Assembly: GCA_041691815.1 (NCBI GenBank)
Contig: JBEPTZ010000005.1
Span: 1 to 64,000, forward strand
Direction: 5' to 3'
Length of the DNA: 64,000 nucleotides
Origin: 70-18 sp041691815
GTDB taxonomy: Bacteria; Pseudomonadota; Alphaproteobacteria; Acetobacterales; Acetobacteraceae
The notes beneath the pieces were generated by a model. That model was not told the DNA's origin and did not search any database. It worked only from the letters and a program-made list of their open reading frames with translations. The position numbers and the translations under genes were made by a program. Positions within the stretch are counted from its first letter, which is position 1, and each line of letters opens with the position of its first letter. Of the stretch, positions 27,822 through 36,234 are shown one piece after another.

Positions 27822-27945
27822 GAGTTCTTTTTTGAAAAAAAGAACCAAAAAACTTTTATCCATTGGATTCAGTCGCTTGTTTCGGATTTCAGGGGACAAA
27901 GTTTTTTTGCTTCTTTTTGTTCACAAAAAGAAGACTTGCTCCCTT
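27822..27945. repeat. Double-hairpin intergenic repeat, copy 2
   Basis: It starts five bases after the stop of the exported protein. The left hairpin is GTTCTTTTTT / AAAAAAGAAC (27824-27845), then CAAAAAACTTTTATCC. The right hairpin is CTTCTTTTTGT / ACAAAAAGAAG (27910-27933), preceded by GGACAAAGTTTTTTTG. The inner A-run and T-run are complementary, so the whole can fold as one cruciform. It separates two genes on the same strand and probably ends the upstream transcript. Confidence 0.8.
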
Positions 27946-28019
27946 CCTCCCCCGCCCCCTTGCGGCGCGGCCCGGCTTTAGGCACTTGATCGGCGCATGC
28001 AGTGCTTTGCGGCAAAATC

Positions 28020-29096
28020 ATGACTGAATTGTCCCCGGCGTCAAAACGGGCGCCCCGCAAGCCGAAGGCCGTGCGAGCCGCCGGCACGACCGGCGATCTG
28101 CTGACCGCCTTGCCGGTCAGCGGCTTCACCCCGCTGTCCACCGAGCGGTTGACCCTGCGTTCCTATCGCGCCGAGGATGCCGCCGAACTGCATCGGCTGA
28201 TCAACGACTGGGAGGTATGCCGCACGCTGGCCGCGGTGCCGTTCCCGTATTCGCGTGAACTGGCAGACGAGTGGATCGGCTCGACCCGTGCTTCGCTGGC
28301 CGACGGCAGCGCACTGCATCTGGCGATCACCGGGCAGGAGGGCGCCGAGGAAGTGCTGGTCGGCGGTGCCGGCCTCAGGATCAACCTGGCGGAGCGGTCG
28401 GCGCGGCTCGGCTACTGGGTCGGGCGGCGGTTCTGGAGTCATGGCGTGGCCAGCGAGGCGGCCAGGCGGCTGGCGCAATGGGCGATGGCCAACCTGGAGA
28501 TCGACCGGCTGGAGGCCACCGTGGCCACCGACAACCCCGGCTCGATCACCGTGCTGCGCCGGATCGGCATGCGGCACGTCGGCGAGGGGGTGGAAACCTT
28601 CGTCGCCCGCGGCGGCGAGCGCCGGGTGCTGCGCTTCGAGGCGACGCGTGGCGACCTGTTCGGCGAGCCCGACGCGGCGCCGGAGGCCGACGGCTCGAAG
28701 CCGTTGCTGCTGGTGGCGGCCTGCGCGTTGGTGGACATCGACGGCCGGGTGCTGTTGGCGCGGCGGCCGGAGGGCAAGAAGATGGCCGGGCTATGGGAGT
28801 TCCCCGGCGGCAAGCTCAATCCCGGCGAAACCCCGGAAGCCGCCCTGATCCGCGAGCTGAAAGAGGAACTCGGCATCGACGTGGCGACCGCCTGCCTGGC
28901 GCCGTTCGCCTTCGCCAGCCATGCCTATCCCGGCTTCCATCTGCTGATGCCGCTGTTCCTGTGCCGGCGCTGGCGGGGCCAGCTCAGCCCGCAGGAAGGC
29001 CAGACGCTAGCCTGGGTGCACAAGGAGAAGCTGACGGAATATCGTATGCCCGAGGCCGATCTGCCACTGGTGCCGCTGCTGCGCGATTTTCTCTGA
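28020..29096 (+). CDS. GNAT acetyltransferase - NUDIX hydrolase fusion
   Basis: This is a two-domain protein of 358 residues. After a basic N-terminus, residues about 40-205 form a RimJ/RimL-type GNAT domain (STERLTLRSYRAEDAAEL, then GYWVGRRFWSHGVASEAARRL and NPGSITVLRRIGM). Residues about 225-358 form a MutT-type NUDIX domain with box GGKLNPGETPEAALIRELKEELGI matching GX5EX7REUXEEXGU. The NUDIX half resembles 8-oxo-dGTP diphosphatase with (d)CTP-type context ARRPEGKKMAGLWEFPGGK. The ATG at 28020 gives the shortest plausible N-terminus. The acetyl acceptor is unknown. The gene lies downstream of argJ and 11 bases upstream of a CinA-like gene. Confidence 0.9.
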   Translation: MTELSPASKRAPRKPKAVRAAGTTGDLLTALPVSGFTPLSTERLTLRSYRAEDAAELHRLINDWEVCRTLAAVPFPYSRELADEWIGSTRASLADGSALHLAITGQEGAEEVLVGGAGLRINLAERSARLGYWVGRRFWSHGVASEAARRLAQWAMANLEIDRLEATVATDNPGSITVLRRIGMRHVGEGVETFVARGGERRVLRFEATRGDLFGEPDAAPEADGSKPLLLVAACALVDIDGRVLLARRPEGKKMAGLWEFPGGKLNPGETPEAALIRELKEELGIDVATACLAPFAFASHAYPGFHLLMPLFLCRRWRGQLSPQEGQTLAWVHKEKLTEYRMPEADLPLVPLLRDFL

Positions 29097-29107
29097 GGGA
29101 GTGTCCG

Positions 29108-29878
29108 ATGAGTGCCAACCCCCCCGCCAACCCCACCGCCTGCCTGCTGGTGATCGGCAACGAGGTGCTGTCCGGCCGCACCCAGGACGCCAACATCAAA
29201 TTCATCGCGACGCGCCTCGGCGAGATCGGCACCCCGCTGCGTGAGGTGCGGGTGATCCCGGACGTGCCCGAGACGATCATCGCCACGGTCAACGCAGTGC
29301 GGCCGATGTTCGACCATGTGTTCACCACCGGCGGCATCGGCCCGACCCATGACGACATCACCAGCGAATGCATCGCCGCCGCGTTCGGCGTGCCGTGGGA
29401 GGCGCATCCCGAAGCCTGGGCGCGGATGGAGCGGCACTACAAACCCGGCGAGTTCAACCCCGCCCGGCAGCGCATGGCGACTATGCCGCGCGGCGCCAGC
29501 CTGATCGACAATGCGATCTCGATCGCCCCCGGCTTCACCATCGGCAATGTGCATGTGATGGCCGGCGTGCCGCGGATCATGCAGGCGATGTTCGACTGGC
29601 TGGCGCCGAGCCTGGCCGGCGGGCCGCCGATCGTGGCGCGCGCGGTGCATGCGCTGGGGCTGGCCGAAGGGCGGGCGGCCGAGGGGCTGGCAGCGGTGCA
29701 GGCACGCTATCCCGGGCTGGATGTCGGCAGCTATCCGTATTACCGCAGCACCGGCAACGGCGTGGCGATCGTCGCCAAGGGGCCGGATACGGCGGCGGCC
29801 GAGGCCGCCATCGCCGAGGTAACGACCTTGATCGCGACCCTCGGCTACACCCCGGTCCAGGGCGAACCCGCGGTTTAG
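29108..29878 (+). CDS. CinA-like molybdopterin-binding-domain protein
   Basis: This 256-residue protein belongs to the competence/damage-inducible CinA N-terminal (COG1058) family. Signatures are VIGNEVLSGRTQDANIKF and FTTGGIGPTHDDIT, which form the MoaB/Mog-like fold. It lacks the C-terminal nicotinamide-nucleotide amidohydrolase domain of full-length CinA. Family members have been linked to ADP-ribose pyrophosphatase activity, but the role of stand-alone versions is unclear. It starts 11 bases after the GNAT-NUDIX gene and probably shares its transcript. Confidence 0.88.
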   Translation: MSANPPANPTACLLVIGNEVLSGRTQDANIKFIATRLGEIGTPLREVRVIPDVPETIIATVNAVRPMFDHVFTTGGIGPTHDDITSECIAAAFGVPWEAHPEAWARMERHYKPGEFNPARQRMATMPRGASLIDNAISIAPGFTIGNVHVMAGVPRIMQAMFDWLAPSLAGGPPIVARAVHALGLAEGRAAEGLAAVQARYPGLDVGSYPYYRSTGNGVAIVAKGPDTAAAEAAIAEVTTLIATLGYTPVQGEPAV

Positions 29879-29956
29879 TGGCGTTCCCGGAGGGGTCTGC
29901 GCTGGTCTGGGTCGCCGGGCGTGCCCTTGATTGGTCATGGGTGATGCCATATCCCA

Positions 29957-29975
29957 TCTGCTGCACCGCAGCAGA
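29957..29975. other. Small stem-loop between the CinA-like and DUF2889 genes
   Basis: TCTGCTGC-ACC-GCAGCAGA forms a perfect 8-base-pair stem with a three-base loop. It lies in the 122-base gap ahead of the DUF2889 gene. It has no U-tract, so it is not a standard terminator; it may affect mRNA processing or the next promoter. Confidence 0.45.
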
Positions 29976-30000
29976 CACCCAGTCTTCCGGAGATCATGGC

Positions 30001-30615
30001 ATGCCGTTGAGTCCCCCTGCCGAGCGCGAGCCAATGCACACCCGCGCCATCACCCTGCACGGCTATCAGCGCAGCGACGGCCTGCTGGATGTCGAGGCGC
30101 ATCTGGTGGACACCAAGCCCTATGCGTTCGGCAACGTCGATCGCGGCACCATACAGCCGGGCGAACCGCTGCATGAGATGTGGGTGCGCATGACCATCGA
30201 CGAGCGACTGGCGATCGTGGCCTGCGAGGCGGTCACCGAGCACGGGCCGTTCTTCAGTTGCCACGGCGGGGCCGCGAGCATGAGCGAGCTGGTCGGGCTG
30301 ACCATCAAGCCGGGCTTCCTCAAGGCAGCGAATGCCCGGCTGGGCGGTGTCCGTGGCTGCACCCATCTGCGCGAGATGCTGCAGCAGATCGCGACCGTGG
30401 CGCTGCAAACGCTGTGGCCGGTCCGCAGCCGGCGCGAGGCGGACGCATTGAAGGCGGCGCAACGCGACGGCGTTGTGGCGCAGGGTGCGTCCTCCACCGA
30501 GGACGGCTCGTCACGCCTGCTGAACACCTGCTACGCCTATGACAGCACTGGCCCGGTGGTGAAGCGGCGCTGGCCGCATCTGTATACCGGCGCCGATGCG
30601 CCGGCCCTGACCTAG
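30001..30615 (+). CDS. DUF2889 family protein
   Basis: This 204-residue protein carries the conserved pattern of DUF2889: RAITLHGYQRSDGLLDVEAHLVDTKPY near the N-terminus, then MWVRMTIDE and the Cys-containing GVRGCTHLREML. The family is common in proteobacteria and its function is not established as far as I know. The final third carries LLNTCYAYDSTGPVVKRRWPHLYTG. The ATG at 30001 is used; a Met at residue 12 is an alternative. The stop TAG is inside the first arm of a strong stem-loop. Confidence 0.85.
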   Translation: MPLSPPAEREPMHTRAITLHGYQRSDGLLDVEAHLVDTKPYAFGNVDRGTIQPGEPLHEMWVRMTIDERLAIVACEAVTEHGPFFSCHGGAASMSELVGLTIKPGFLKAANARLGGVRGCTHLREMLQQIATVALQTLWPVRSRREADALKAAQRDGVVAQGASSTEDGSSRLLNTCYAYDSTGPVVKRRWPHLYTGADAPALT

Positions 30616-30655
30616 AGGGTGATGCCTTCTGATAGGCGAAGGCCCCACCCTCTAG
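30612..30655. terminator. Stem-loop at the end of the DUF2889 gene
   Basis: CTAGAGGGTG (30612-30621) pairs with CACCCTCTAG (30646-30655), and inside it GCCTTC (30624-30629) pairs with GAAGGC (30638-30643). The stop codon TAG is part of the stem. There is no following T-run, so it may protect the mRNA end or act with Rho. It sits beside a 49-base dispersed repeat, and the outer GAGGGTGATG is nearly inverted in that repeat's GAGCGTGATG end. Confidence 0.6.
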
Positions 30656-30667
30656 CTCGTTCTCTTA

Positions 30668-30716
30668 TCGCGTGATTCAGACCTTCGTGTGATTCCACCT
30701 ACGGTCATCACGCTCC
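30668..30716 (-). repeat. 49-base palindromic-ended repeat, copy A
   Basis: On the minus strand it reads GGAGCGTGATGACCG at the start and TCTGAATCACGCGA at the end, so its ends (GCGTGAT / ATCACGC) are inverted. It matches 45327-45375 at 46 of 49 positions on the opposite strand. It lies between the convergent DUF2889 and ribbon-helix-helix genes. Confidence 0.75.
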
Positions 30717-30728
30717 AGGCGGATTGAA

Positions 30729-31055
30729 TCAGGCGGCGCCGTTCTCGCGCTTCGGTTGGCCACCCTGCCATCCGACCGGGCTGCCGTGGCGGGGCATCTC
30801 GGCCTCATCGCGCGGATGCCGACTGCCCCCCACCTGGGCCGCGCTGCGGAAATAGCTCAGCACATGAACGCGCACCGCGCTGGTGCGGCCGCCCGGGTGG
30901 CCAGCCTGCTCGATGCGCTTGACCAGATCGGCCAGCGTCACAGCTTCGCGCTGACAGATTTCCTCCAGCGCCTCCCAGAGTTCCGGCTCCAGGCGCATGC
31001 TGGTCCGCCCCCGCGAGGCGGTGACATTTCGGTTGATCAGGCGGCTGCTCGCCAT
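30729..31055 (-). CDS. Ribbon-helix-helix DNA-binding protein
   Basis: This small protein of 108 residues has a ribbon-helix-helix fold: the strand TSMRLEPELWEALEEIC gives the beta-strand and first helix, followed by REAVTLADLVKRIEQAG as the second. The segment GGRTSAVRVHVLSYFRSA is typical of the ribbon-helix-helix domain proteins found as stand-alone genes in Acetobacteraceae and relatives. The C-terminal tail is disordered and basic. It may be an autoregulator; its own promoter region (31056-31275) is AT-rich. No toxin gene is next to it, so I do not call it an antitoxin. Confidence 0.8.
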   Translation of the reverse strand: MASSRLINRNVTASRGRTSMRLEPELWEALEEICQREAVTLADLVKRIEQAGHPGGRTSAVRVHVLSYFRSAAQVGGSRHPRDEAEMPRHGSPVGWQGGQPKRENGAA

Positions 31056-31275
31056 GCGGCATCTCCGTCACGTGAGCGCATTCCCAACGGAATGGACGGC
31101 GACGATGCTGCCCCCGCTGATGCGCTCCTCGCCCGAGATATGGGACGACACGAGATAAACATACCGCAAACGGCGCGCCAAACCGGCCAGGACACGAAAA
31201 CGTGAATAATAGATTATGGCAACTCGATAGGTTAAAGTAATCAATTCCGCTATATACTGTAGCCCGGCCGGCGAC
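31056..31275. promoter_or_regulatory. Upstream region of the ribbon-helix-helix gene
   Basis: This 220-base gap lies between the end of bolA and the start of the ribbon-helix-helix gene, both on the minus strand. The part at about 31200-31260 is unusually AT-rich (GTGAATAATAGATTATGG, ATAGGTTAAAGTAATC), unlike the rest of the window, and probably contains the promoter. I see no gene in it. Confidence 0.5.
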
Positions 31276-31572
31276 TCACGCTTCCGCCCGAGCCGCCTGC
31301 GCCTGCTCGGCCGGGCTGCGAAGCGTCAGCGACAGCGCGTGCAGTCCGTCGGCGAACTCCCCGGCCAGCGCCGCATGCACCGCGCGCGAACGCTCCACCC
31401 GGCTCTGCCCGGCGAAGCCCGCCGCGACCAGCAGAACGCTGTAATGCGTCTGCCCGCCAGGGCGGGCGCCGGCGTGCCCGGCATGGCGGTTGCTGTCATC
31501 GGTCACCTGCAGCAGGTCCGGGGTGAAATGCTGGCGCAACAGGGCTTCGATACGGTCGGTGCGGGTGCTCAT
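31276..31572 (-). CDS. BolA family protein
   Basis: This is a 98-residue BolA/IbaG-type protein. The family works with monothiol glutaredoxins in Fe-S cluster handling. The class II KH-like fold is recognisable from DDSNRHAGHAGARPGGQTHYSVLLVAAGFAGQSRVERSRAVHAALAGEF and GLHALSLTLRSPAEQ. The invariant His in the segment before the C-terminal helix is replaced here by Ser in VERSR (BolA usually has RHR), which might alter metal binding. The gene is divergent from the DnaJ-like gene; bolA next to dnaJ-like and cobST is a recurrent alphaproteobacterial arrangement. Confidence 0.92.
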   Translation of the reverse strand: MSTRTDRIEALLRQHFTPDLLQVTDDSNRHAGHAGARPGGQTHYSVLLVAAGFAGQSRVERSRAVHAALAGEFADGLHALSLTLRSPAEQAQAARAEA

Positions 31573-31667
31573 GTCGGCAGAATGAACCCGGCGCCCCGGC
31601 GTGGCAAATGCGGCTGCGGCAAATCCTGGGTTTGCAAATCCGCTCCGACGCCGCACATATTCGCCCG

Positions 31668-32261
31668 ATGACCCGTCGTTCTCCACGATCCCGAGCCTAT
31701 GCGCCCGATCCGGCGGCGCCCGGCCGCGCCTGCGACGTGCCGGGCTGCGGCACGGCGGGCGAGTACCGCGCGCCGCGTTCGCGCGAGGCGCTGAACGAAT
31801 ACTGGTGGTTCTGCCTGGAACATGTCCGCGGCTACAACGCCTCGTGGGATTTCTATAAGGGCATGAGTCCGGCGCAGATCGAGTTGCAACTCCGCTCGGA
31901 TACCTCCTGGCAGCGCCCCACCTGGCCGCTGGGCCGGCTGGGCGGCACCTATCAGCTGAACGAGGATGCGCTGCGCGACCCGCTGCAGGCGATGGCGGCC
32001 GGCCGCATGCGCGAGGCGCCGGCCACCCCGCACAACCAGGCGCCGGCCGAACTGCGCGAGCCACTGGCGACGCTGGGGCTGCACTGGCCGCTGTCGATGG
32101 CCACCCTGCGGGCCCGCTACCGCGATCTGGCCAAGCAGCACCACCCGGACGCCAACAATGGCGACCGCTCGGCCGAGGAGCGGCTGAAAATCATCAACCT
32201 CGCCTACGCCACGCTGCGCGGACGGCTCGGCGCCGAGCCAAAACTGGCCGCCACCGCCTGA
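31668..32261 (+). CDS. DnaJ-domain protein with N-terminal Cys-rich segment
   Basis: This 197-residue protein has a C-terminal J domain (about residues 140-190) with the HPD motif in LAKQHHPDANNG, which stimulates DnaK ATPase. The N-terminal half has CDVPGCGTAGEYRAP and YWWFCLEHVRGYN, giving a possible zinc site (three Cys and one His). The arrangement resembles the alphaproteobacterial J-domain proteins encoded next to cobS. The start at 31668 is the first Met with a plausible position, 95 bases from the divergent bolA start. Confidence 0.88.
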   Translation: MTRRSPRSRAYAPDPAAPGRACDVPGCGTAGEYRAPRSREALNEYWWFCLEHVRGYNASWDFYKGMSPAQIELQLRSDTSWQRPTWPLGRLGGTYQLNEDALRDPLQAMAAGRMREAPATPHNQAPAELREPLATLGLHWPLSMATLRARYRDLAKQHHPDANNGDRSAEERLKIINLAYATLRGRLGAEPKLAATA

Positions 32262-32369
32262 ACGCCGACTTCGCACCACAGCGTTGCCGGAATGCCGCGA
32301 ACCCCGGCCTAGCCAAGGCTTGCCAACCGAGGGTAAAGTGACCCCGAAAAACCACAGGATCGCTGGCCT

Positions 32370-33380
32370 ATGAACCAGGTTGCCGCCATTTCCGACCACG
32401 CTGTACCGACTTCCTCGATCGACATGCCCGATACGACGGTGAATGCCCGCGAGGTATTCGGCGTCGATTCGGATATGCAGGCGCCGGCTTTCTCGGTGCG
32501 CACCGAGCATGTGCCCGATCTCGACCCGGCCTACCGCTTCGACAAGGAGACCACGCTGGCGATCCTCGCCGGCTTCGCCTTCAACCGCCGGGTGATGATC
32601 CAGGGCTATCACGGCACCGGCAAATCGACCCATATCGAGCAGGTCGCCGCCCGCCTCAACTGGCCGTGCATCCGCATCAACCTGGACAGCCATATCAGCC
32701 GCATCGACCTGATCGGCAAGGACGCCATCGTGCTGAAGGATGGCAAGCAGATCACCGAATTCCGCGAGGGCATCCTGCCCTGGGCGCTGCAGAGCCCCTG
32801 CGCGCTGGTGTTCGACGAATACGATGCCGGCCGGCCGGACGTGATGTTCGTGATCCAGCGCGTGCTGGAGGTCGAGGGCAAGCTGACCTTGCTCGACCAG
32901 AACAAGGTGATCCGCCCGCATCCCAGCTTCCGGCTGTTCTCCACCGCCAACACGGTTGGCCTCGGCGACACCACCGGCCTGTATCACGGCACCCAGCAGA
33001 TCAACCAGGGCCAGATGGACCGCTGGAACATCGTCGCCACGCTGAACTACCTGCCGCATGGCGAGGAAGTGCGGATCGTGATGGCCAAGATGGGCATGGA
33101 CCCCAACGACGCCAAGAAAAAGAAGCAGATGGAGAGCATGGTCGCGCTCGCCGACCTCACCCGCGCCGGCTTCATCAACGGCGATATCTCCACCGTGATG
33201 TCGCCGCGCACGGTGATCACCTGGGCCGAGAACGCCCGCATCTTCGGCGATCTCGGCTTCGCGTTCCGGCTGACCTTCCTGAACAAGTGCGACGAAGCGG
33301 AGCGGCAGACGGTGGCGGAGTACTACCAGCGCTGCTTCAACGCCGAAGTGGCGACCGGCGGGTTCATGACCAAGCGGTGA
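32370..33380 (+). CDS. cobS: Cobaltochelatase AAA+ subunit CobS
   Basis: CobS is the ATPase subunit that with CobT drives CobN-dependent cobalt insertion into hydrogenobyrinic acid diamide. The 336-residue AAA+ protein has Walker A GYHGTGKST, Walker B LVFDEYDAG, and sensor and arginine-finger regions, and matches CobS from the N-terminus (ADTTVNAREVFGVDSDMQAP-like segment) to the C-terminal CDEAERQTVAEYYQRCF. cobT follows 69 bases downstream. No cobN or other cobalamin gene is in the window; this separated cobS-cobT pair is normal in Alphaproteobacteria. Confidence 0.96.
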   Translation: MNQVAAISDHAVPTSSIDMPDTTVNAREVFGVDSDMQAPAFSVRTEHVPDLDPAYRFDKETTLAILAGFAFNRRVMIQGYHGTGKSTHIEQVAARLNWPCIRINLDSHISRIDLIGKDAIVLKDGKQITEFREGILPWALQSPCALVFDEYDAGRPDVMFVIQRVLEVEGKLTLLDQNKVIRPHPSFRLFSTANTVGLGDTTGLYHGTQQINQGQMDRWNIVATLNYLPHGEEVRIVMAKMGMDPNDAKKKKQMESMVALADLTRAGFINGDISTVMSPRTVITWAENARIFGDLGFAFRLTFLNKCDEAERQTVAEYYQRCFNAEVATGGFMTKR

Positions 33381-33449
33381 GGCAGGCGTTGGGCTCCGCC
33401 CTGGCTTTGATTCCGGCACGATGAGGCGGCCCAGGACGATGAAACAACG

Positions 33450-35327
33450 ATGAGCGGCACCAACAAGGACAACACCCGGTCCGAGGAGTTCAAGCGGGCC
33501 ACCGCCGGGGTGCTGCGGGCGATTGCGCAGAACAACGAGGTGCAGGTCGCCTTCCAGCCCGGCCCGTCCGGCCTGGCCGGCAAGCGCGCCCGCCTGCCGC
33601 TGCCCACCCGCGCCCTGCCGCCGGCCGAGATGGCCAAGCTGCGCGGCGCCGCCGACAGCCTGGCGCTGCGGCTGCGCCACCACGACGACGCGGTGCATGC
33701 CGCCCGCATGCCGGCCCGGCGCGAGGCGAAGGACGTCTACGACGCGCTGGAGCAGGCGCGCGTCGAGGTGGTTGGCTCCGAGCACATGCCCGGCGTCGCC
33801 TCCAACCTCGCGGTGCGGCTGAACGAGGAGTGCGAGGCCGAGGGCTACGACCGCATGACCCGCAAGGACCAGTTGCCGATCCAGGCGGCGCTGGCCCTGC
33901 TGGCGCGCGAACGGATGTCCGGCCAGCCGCCGCCGCCGGCCGCCGCCCGCGTGCTCGATCTGTGGCGCGACAGCCTGGGCGACCTCGCCGAGGGGGCGCT
34001 CGACGAGATGGCCCGCACCCAGGCCGACCAGTCCGCCTTCACCCGCGCCGCCCGCAAGCTGCTGGCGGCGATGGACCTGGCCGAAGCCGAGGCCGACGCC
34101 GATCCTGACGAAAGCGAGGATGGCGAGGAAGGCGGCGAGCAGTCCGGCCAGCAGGATAATTCGCAGGACAGCGAGGGCCAGTCGCAGAGCGAGACCGACT
34201 CGACCCTGGGCGCCCAGCCGGAGGAGATGGAAGGCGAGGCGTCCGACGACGACTCCGCCGACGACGCCGACGAAGACGCCGCCGCCGCCGAAGGCGACGA
34301 CAAGCCCGGCGGCCCGCAGCCGCGCCGCGACAAGCCGCTGGCCGACAACGAGAACCACTACAAGCCATATACCCGCAGCTTCGACGAGGAAATCGACGCC
34401 GAGGATTTGTGCGACACCGAGGAACTCGGCCGCCTGCGCCAGCAGCTCGACCAGCAGTTGCAGCATTTGCAGGGCGTGGTCGCCAAGCTGGCCAACCGCC
34501 TGCAGCGCCGGCTGATGGCGCAGCAGACCCGCAGCTGGGATTTCGACCTCGACGAGGGCATCCTGGACGCCGGCCGGCTGGCCCGGGTGGTGATCAACCC
34601 GCTGCTGGCACTGTCGTACAAAACCGAGCGCGACACCGAGTTCCGCGACACCGTGGTGACCTTGCTGATCGACAATTCCGGCTCGATGCGCGGCCGGCCG
34701 ATCACCGTGGCGGCGATGTGCGGCGATATCCTGTCCCGCACCCTGGAGCGCTGCGCGGTGAAGGTGGAAGTGCTCGGCTTCACCACCCGTGCCTGGAAAG
34801 GCGGCCAGAGCCGCGAACGCTGGGTCGCCGAGGGCAAGCCGCGCAATCCGGGCCGGCTCAACGATTTGCGGCACATCGTCTACAAGGCAGCCGACGCGCC
34901 ATGGCGCCGCGCCCGCAAAAATCTCGGCCTGATGCTGCGCGAGGGGCTGCTGAAGGAGAATATCGACGGCGAGGCGCTGTCCTGGGCTTACCGCCGCCTG
35001 CTGCACCGCCCGGAGCACCGCCGAATCCTGCTGGTAATCAGCGATGGCGCACCGGTCGATGACAGCACGCTGTCGGTCAACCCCGGCAATTACCTGGAAA
35101 AGCATCTGCGCGAGGTGATCAAGGAGATCGAGAGCCGCAACGTCGTGGAACTGGTGGCGATCGGCATCGGCCATGACGTGACCCGCTATTACCGCCGCGC
35201 GGTGACCATCGTGGATGCCGAGGAACTCGGCGGCACCATGATGAAAAAGCTGACCGAACTGTTCGACGAGGATGCCGCCGCCGCGTGGGCGCGCAACGCC
35301 GCGGAAAAAGCCCCCCTGGTCGTGTAG
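33450..35327 (+). CDS. cobT: Cobaltochelatase VWA subunit CobT
   Basis: CobT forms a chaperone-like complex with CobS for the aerobic cobaltochelatase. The 625-residue protein has an N-terminal helical domain, a very acidic Glu/Asp-rich linker (about residues 215-290) and a C-terminal VWA domain with the MIDAS motif DNSGSMRG and ISDGAPVDDST. The layout and length fit CobT. It ends 43 bases before a dioxygenase gene. The acidic linker creates a very long antisense open frame (31569-35684) that should not be annotated. Confidence 0.96.
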   Translation: MSGTNKDNTRSEEFKRATAGVLRAIAQNNEVQVAFQPGPSGLAGKRARLPLPTRALPPAEMAKLRGAADSLALRLRHHDDAVHAARMPARREAKDVYDALEQARVEVVGSEHMPGVASNLAVRLNEECEAEGYDRMTRKDQLPIQAALALLARERMSGQPPPPAAARVLDLWRDSLGDLAEGALDEMARTQADQSAFTRAARKLLAAMDLAEAEADADPDESEDGEEGGEQSGQQDNSQDSEGQSQSETDSTLGAQPEEMEGEASDDDSADDADEDAAAAEGDDKPGGPQPRRDKPLADNENHYKPYTRSFDEEIDAEDLCDTEELGRLRQQLDQQLQHLQGVVAKLANRLQRRLMAQQTRSWDFDLDEGILDAGRLARVVINPLLALSYKTERDTEFRDTVVTLLIDNSGSMRGRPITVAAMCGDILSRTLERCAVKVEVLGFTTRAWKGGQSRERWVAEGKPRNPGRLNDLRHIVYKAADAPWRRARKNLGLMLREGLLKENIDGEALSWAYRRLLHRPEHRRILLVISDGAPVDDSTLSVNPGNYLEKHLREVIKEIESRNVVELVAIGIGHDVTRYYRRAVTIVDAEELGGTMMKKLTELFDEDAAAAWARNAAEKAPLVV

Positions 35328-35370
35328 CCGCCGATCACGTCGCAGCAGACAGCCAACCGGAGGGAGCGAC

Positions 35371-36225
35371 ATGAACCGGGCTGAGAACATTGCTGTGCGG
35401 CGCATCGCCGGGGCGCTGGGGGCGGAAATCGGCGGCATCGATCTCGCGGTGGCGCTTGACGATGCCTGCGTTGCGGCACTGCGGGCCGCCTGGCTGGCAC
35501 ACGGGGTGATCTTCTTCCGCGACCAGCCGTTATTGCCCGCCGCCTTCCTCGCCTTCGCGCGGCGCTTCGGCGAGCCGGTCGAATACCCGTTCGTGAAAGG
35601 CCTGGCCGAGCAACCCGAGATCGTCCCGGTGGTCAAGCTCGAGCACGAGAAAGTCAATTTCGGCGGCATCTGGCACAGCGACACCGCCTATCTCGAGCGC
35701 CCGCCAATGGCCACCATGCTGCTGGCGCGCGAGGTGCCGCCGCATGGCGGCGATACGCTGTTCGCCAACCAGTATCTGGCCTGGGACAGCCTGTCCGAAG
35801 CCATGCAGGCGATGCTGCGACCGCTGCGCTGCGTCAATTCTTCCGCCAAGGCCGATGTTTCCCGCACCCGCGAGGACCGCATGCGCGGTGACCACACGGC
35901 CGGCTCGGCCGCCGAACCGCCGCGCCAGTTCGCCGCCGAGCACCCGGTGGCGCGCACCCACCCGGAGACCGGCCGGCAGGCCCTCTACGTCAATATTGCG
36001 CATACCCATCATTTCACCGGCATGACCGAGGCGGAGAGCGCGCCGCTGCTGGCCTATCTGTTCGCGCATCAGGTCCGCCCGGAATTCACCTGCCGCTTCA
36101 GCTGGGCGCCGGGTTCGCTGGCATTGTGGGATAATCGCTGCACGCAGCACAATCCGGTCAACGACTACCATGGCTTTCGCCGTGCGATGCACCGTATCAC
36201 GCTGGCCGGTGATGTACCGGTCTGA
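35371..36225 (+). CDS. TauD/TfdA-family alpha-ketoglutarate-dependent dioxygenase
   Basis: This 284-residue Fe(II)/2-oxoglutarate dioxygenase has HxD in IWHSDTAY, the distal His and Arg in HNPVNDYHGFRRAMHRITLAG, and the typical start GALGAEIGGIDLAVAL. Close relatives act on taurine, 2,4-D or alkyl sulfates; the substrate here is not determined. The start ATG at 35371 has AGGGAG at good spacing. There is no sulfonate transporter or sulfur gene nearby, so I infer no sulfur role. Confidence 0.92.
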   Translation: MNRAENIAVRRIAGALGAEIGGIDLAVALDDACVAALRAAWLAHGVIFFRDQPLLPAAFLAFARRFGEPVEYPFVKGLAEQPEIVPVVKLEHEKVNFGGIWHSDTAYLERPPMATMLLAREVPPHGGDTLFANQYLAWDSLSEAMQAMLRPLRCVNSSAKADVSRTREDRMRGDHTAGSAAEPPRQFAAEHPVARTHPETGRQALYVNIAHTHHFTGMTEAESAPLLAYLFAHQVRPEFTCRFSWAPGSLALWDNRCTQHNPVNDYHGFRRAMHRITLAGDVPV

Positions 36226-36234
36226 AAAGTAGGT

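Noticed and set aside
30729..31055. Ribbon-helix-helix protein as an antitoxin
   Set aside because: No small toxin gene lies on either side; the neighbours are DUF2889 and bolA.
31569..35684. Very long minus-strand open frame of 1371 codons across bolA-cobT
   Set aside because: It is antisense to cobS, cobT and the dioxygenase gene, all of which have strong family motifs. High GC makes antisense stops rare. The translation has no recognisable domain and runs of His/Gln/Gly typical of shadows.
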